Assembly: GCA_002474345.1 (NCBI GenBank)
Contig: DKQD01000128.1
Location: 1 to 7,898, forward strand
Direction of reading: 5' to 3'
DNA length: 7,898 nucleotides
Origin: Bacteriovoracaceae bacterium UBA7317
Lineage (GTDB): Bacteria; Bdellovibrionota; Bacteriovoracia; Bacteriovoracales; Bacteriovoracaceae
Shown here: positions 5,502-7,898 of the stretch, piece after piece
Numbering within the stretch: position 1 is the stretch's first letter
Layout of the letters: every line of letters starts with the position of its first letter
Notes under the pieces: generated by a model
What the model was told of the DNA's origin: nothing
Seen by the model: the letters and a program-made list of their open reading frames with translations, nothing else
Databases searched by the model: none
Program-made: the position numbers and the translations under genes

Positions 5502-6080
5502 TAGGCTGAATTCTATGGCAGGGAAAAGATAAGAGTAATTATCACTAATGGAAGTCTCTGTTCCACTTACCTTTCCGGTAGTCAGCATAATCTTATGATA
5601 ATTTAAAGAAGCACCTAAATAGATCTTTTCAGTAAAAGACAACTGAAGACCTAAATTTATATTTATTGACGACCCATCGACATCTTGATTAGCAGAGCCA
5701 ACTTTCTTTCTAATCCCTTTGCAATAAGGGTTATAGTTTATGCTTAGACTGAGGTTTCTTTCTTCATTAAAAAATAACATGAGACGGGGACCCATTTCTA
5801 AAATTGAATAATCACCTTTATTGTAATCAGTGGATTCTTTTGTGTTGGTCCTGGTGGAATAAATTATATTTTGTCCAAAAACAAAATAATGAGATATGGA
5901 AATACCTATAAAAGTATCGTTAAATATAAGAGATTCATTATCTACATCTGAGCTTTGGTGAAATTGATAACCTTGTTGAAACCAAAAATCTGACTCAGCG
6001 GAAAGAGAAAAACTAAAAAGAAATAGGCTTAAAACAATCATTTTCTTTGAAGTGATTCTTTTAAACTTTTCCCAAATCAT
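5493..6080 (-). CDS. Hypothetical outer-membrane beta-barrel-like protein
   Basis: This 195-residue protein has a signal peptide: a Lys/Arg-rich n-region (5-13), a hydrophobic core (15-26) and a likely cleavage after SLSA at residue 28. The mature part alternates hydrophobic and polar residues in short strands, for example GISISHYFVF, NLSLSINYNPY, INLGLQLSF and YLGASLNYHKI. It ends in YLFPAIEFSLRI, a C-terminal strand of the kind found in outer-membrane barrels. About eight strands would fit the length. A single Cys (120) is present. I do not recognise a specific family. ATG 6080 has a weak GGGTG 6-7 nt upstream; Met14 (ATG at 6041) is an alternative start that would still leave a complete signal peptide. 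It is transcribed towards the TauE-like gene and appears to stand alone. Confidence 0.68.
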   Translation of the reverse strand: MIWEKFKRITSKKMIVLSLFLFSFSLSAESDFWFQQGYQFHQSSDVDNESLIFNDTFIGISISHYFVFGQNIIYSTRTNTKESTDYNKGDYSILEMGPRLMLFFNEERNLSLSINYNPYCKGIRKKVGSANQDVDGSSININLGLQLSFTEKIYLGASLNYHKIMLTTGKVSGTETSISDNYSYLFPAIEFSLRI

Positions 6081-6171
6081 CTTTCACCCGACTTGTTCTT
6101 GTTTTTCTTTATTAATTTCCACTCGAATTAATCGACAAATTTTATGAAACCTAAAGATAAACTATGGAAGG

Positions 6172-6183
6172 GGAAATTTTTCC
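6172..6183. repeat. Short palindrome in the ade upstream region
   Basis: GGAAATTTTTCC has 5-bp perfect arms (GGAAA and TTTCC) around TT, in the 283-nt divergent gap between the outer-membrane gene and ade. It is the only G/C-anchored symmetry I see in this gap; the remainder (about 6184-6297) is almost pure A/T with no gene. It could be an operator, but there is only one copy. Confidence 0.22.
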
Positions 6184-6297
6184 TATTTAATATTAATCAA
6201 ATTTAATTTTCTTAGATTATTAATTATTTAGAATTAGTATCTATAAATTTAATATTAAAAATTTAAATACTCTAATATCTTAATTTTTTGGTTTTTT

Positions 6298-6325
6298 TTG
6301 AACAAATTTTTAAACCAATGATAAA
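6298..6325 (+). promoter_or_regulatory. Possible sigma-70-type promoter of ade
   Basis: TTGAAC (6298-6303) and GATAAA (6320-6325) are separated by 16 nt, each matching the consensus at 4 of 6 positions. The -10 ends 38 nt before ATG 6364. The very AT-rich DNA just upstream could serve as an UP-element-like region. AT-rich sequence makes chance matches likely. Confidence 0.35.
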
Positions 6326-6363
6326 ATTCAGCTAGAACTTTCCGCTAGGGTATTAGGTTAGTT

Positions 6364-7898
6364 ATGGCCAAAAAGAAAACAGAAGACCTTTCAAGAAGTG
6401 AATTAAAAAAGCTCCTTGCTGTCGCGAGGGGGGACCAGGAACCAGATACCCTTATAAAAAATGTAAAAATACTCGACCTTGTCTGCGGGGAGGAAATAGA
6501 TTCTGCCATTGCCTTATCCGGTCGTCATATAGCAGGCGTTGGAAAAGAGTACGAAGAATCAAAGGCCAAAAAGGTATGGGACGCAAAGGGGGCTACGGCC
6601 GTTCCAGGCTTTATTGATGGACACCTCCATGTTGAGTCATCGATGATGCATCCTTTTGAGTTCGAACGCTTGACCTTACCTTTAGGCACGACAACGGCCA
6701 TATGCGACCCCCATGAAATTACAAATGTTATGGGAGAAAAAGGATTTTCATGGTTTTTGAGGTGTTCTAAGCTCATGAACCAAAATTTATTTGTTCAAGT
6801 TAGCTCTTGTATTCCGGCACTGCCAGGCTTTGAAACAAATGGAAGCCCCTTTGATGTCGAGCAAATGAAAAAGTTTAAAGGTCATCCCAGCGTCATGGGC
6901 CTCGCTGAAATGATGAACTTCCCCGGAGTAATTAATGGGGATGATCAGGTTTTAGATAAATTGGAGGCCTTTGAAGGAATGAATATTGATGGCCATTGCC
7001 CCCTCCTTTGTGGAAAGGCTCTCAATGCCTATTTAGCGGCCGGTATCCAAAACTGCCATGAAACAGTTACCTATGATGAAGGAAAAGAAAAGCTCCAAAA
7101 AGGGATGGCCCTCATTATTCGGGAGGGGTCAGTTGCTAAAAACCTCAAAACCCTTGCACCTCTCGTGACGGAATTTAATTCACCACAATGCTTTCTTTGC
7201 ACTGATGATAGGAATCCTTACGAGATTTTTAAAGAAGGCCACATAAATTACTTAATTAAGGAAATGATTAACTCTTTGGGAGTCCCTCCCCATATAGCTT
7301 ACCGCTTGTCTTCATTTTCGGCAGCGAAACATTTCGGCCTTAAAAGGCTCGGACTGATTGCACCTGGCAAACAAGCTGACATCGTTTTTTTAAATGATGT
7401 GAAAAAGGTTGATATCCTCGACGTTTTTATTTCAGGTAAAAGTGTTAAAGACCTTAAGCTGAAAAGTGAAGCCTCCCAAAAGCTTGAAAAAAGCTTACCT
7501 CCAAGGGAAAACACAATCAAAAGGGAACCTATCGTCCCAAGTGACTTAAACCTCACTCTTTCTCAAGGAATCTATAATGTTATAGAGATTATCCCTGATG
7601 AAATTATTACAAACCACCTAAAAGTCACTTATGATGGATCTCAATTTAACGAAAGCGATGTTCTTCAAATAGCCGTCGTTGAAAGGTATGGAAAAGGACT
7701 TAAACCTTCTTTAGGACTTGTTAAGGGAACGGGCTTAAAAACTGGGGCCATTGCCTCCTCCGTTGCACACGATTCTCACAATATTATAGTGATTGGAAAA
7801 ACAAAAGAGGAAATGGCCTTAGCAGTTAACACGCTTATTAAAGAAGGCGGTGGCTTTTGTGTCACTGAAGGGAATCAAGTCTTGTCATGTCTTCCTCT
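6364..7898 (+). CDS. ade: Adenine deaminase, 5' 511 codons (cut by right edge)
   Basis: Adenine deaminase converts adenine to hypoxanthine and ammonia in cytosolic purine salvage. The visible 511 residues cover nearly the whole enzyme; family members are near 590, so roughly 80 residues lie outside. An N-terminal beta domain (about 28-80) precedes the metal-dependent amidohydrolase barrel. Motifs in order: PGFIDGHLHVESSMM (81-95, metal ligands His87 and His89), DPHEI (115-119), DGHCP (209-213), AGIQNCHE (226-233), REGSVAKNL (253-261), CTDDRNP (279-285, catalytic Asp pair), APGKQADIVFL, and the C-terminal ASSVAHDSHNIIVIG (464-478). The last visible codons (LP) enter the usual LPLP segment. ATG 6364 is the first ATG after an in-frame TAG at 6346-6348; AGG (6355-6357) gives a weak ribosome-binding site. 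The reading frame is undamaged. Neighbours are not purine genes. The coding DNA is visibly richer in GC than its flanks. Confidence 0.95.
   Translation, partial: MAKKKTEDLSRSELKKLLAVARGDQEPDTLIKNVKILDLVCGEEIDSAIALSGRHIAGVGKEYEESKAKKVWDAKGATAVPGFIDGHLHVESSMMHPFEFERLTLPLGTTTAICDPHEITNVMGEKGFSWFLRCSKLMNQNLFVQVSSCIPALPGFETNGSPFDVEQMKKFKGHPSVMGLAEMMNFPGVINGDDQVLDKLEAFEGMNIDGHCPLLCGKALNAYLAAGIQNCHETVTYDEGKEKLQKGMALIIREGSVAKNLKTLAPLVTEFNSPQCFLCTDDRNPYEIFKEGHINYLIKEMINSLGVPPHIAYRLSSFSAAKHFGLKRLGLIAPGKQADIVFLNDVKKVDILDVFISGKSVKDLKLKSEASQKLEKSLPPRENTIKREPIVPSDLNLTLSQGIYNVIEIIPDEIITNHLKVTYDGSQFNESDVLQIAVVERYGKGLKPSLGLVKGTGLKTGAIASSVAHDSHNIIVIGKTKEEMALAVNTLIKEGGGFCVTEGNQVLSCLP

Noticed and set aside
6525..7556. 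Antisense frames at 6525-6776 and 7299-7556 opposite ade
   Set aside because: The + strand frame encodes every adenine deaminase motif across these regions; the antisense products look random.
1..7898. CRISPR array, tRNA/rRNA, insertion sequence or prophage
   Set aside because: No regularly spaced repeats, cloverleaf-like sequence, transposase motifs or paired terminal repeats were seen.

Overview
The window is AT-rich, compact bacterial DNA with six complete protein genes, one complete coding frame of an outer-membrane-type protein, and a gene cut off at each edge. Type I signal peptides, a probable outer-membrane beta-barrel protein and a periplasmic binding protein point to a diderm (Gram-negative) bacterium. 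The low GC content, Lys/Phe-rich proteins, an orphan solute-binding protein and tandem AIM24 genes would fit a marine Bdellovibrionota/Bacteriovoracia-like organism. That placement is inference from style; no marker gene here proves it.

Left part (1-1117). The window opens inside the 3' end of a DUF2752 membrane-protein gene on the + strand (stop at 260-262). It converges on an orphan amino-acid-type periplasmic binding protein gene on the - strand (356-1117), and a GC-rich hairpin lies between them.

Centre (1386-4578, - strand). Four tightly packed genes form an apparent operon, read right to left: an M48-family membrane zinc metallopeptidase, then three consecutive AIM24-family paralogues (here AIM24-1, -2 and -3 in transcription order). 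Gaps are only 9-14 nt, each gene has a clear Shine-Dalgarno, and the peptidase stop codon overlaps the Shine-Dalgarno of AIM24-1. Each AIM24 protein shows the same motif three times, giving nine related units in a row. AIM24-3 carries a T7 run next to a G8 run, a possible slippage site. This operon is the most interesting part of the window: a membrane protease produced with three ring-fold-like proteins of poorly known bacterial function.

Right part (4733-7898). A TauE/SafE-type membrane transporter gene (+) diverges from the operon and converges on a small outer-membrane beta-barrel-like gene (-). After an extremely AT-rich intergenic region comes the adenine deaminase gene ade (+), recognised by its complete set of family motifs and cut by the right edge after 511 codons. 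The ade region is visibly richer in GC than its flanks.

Apart from the M48-AIM24 operon, the genes look like unrelated single transcription units. I see no RNA genes, CRISPR arrays, insertion sequences or phage genes.
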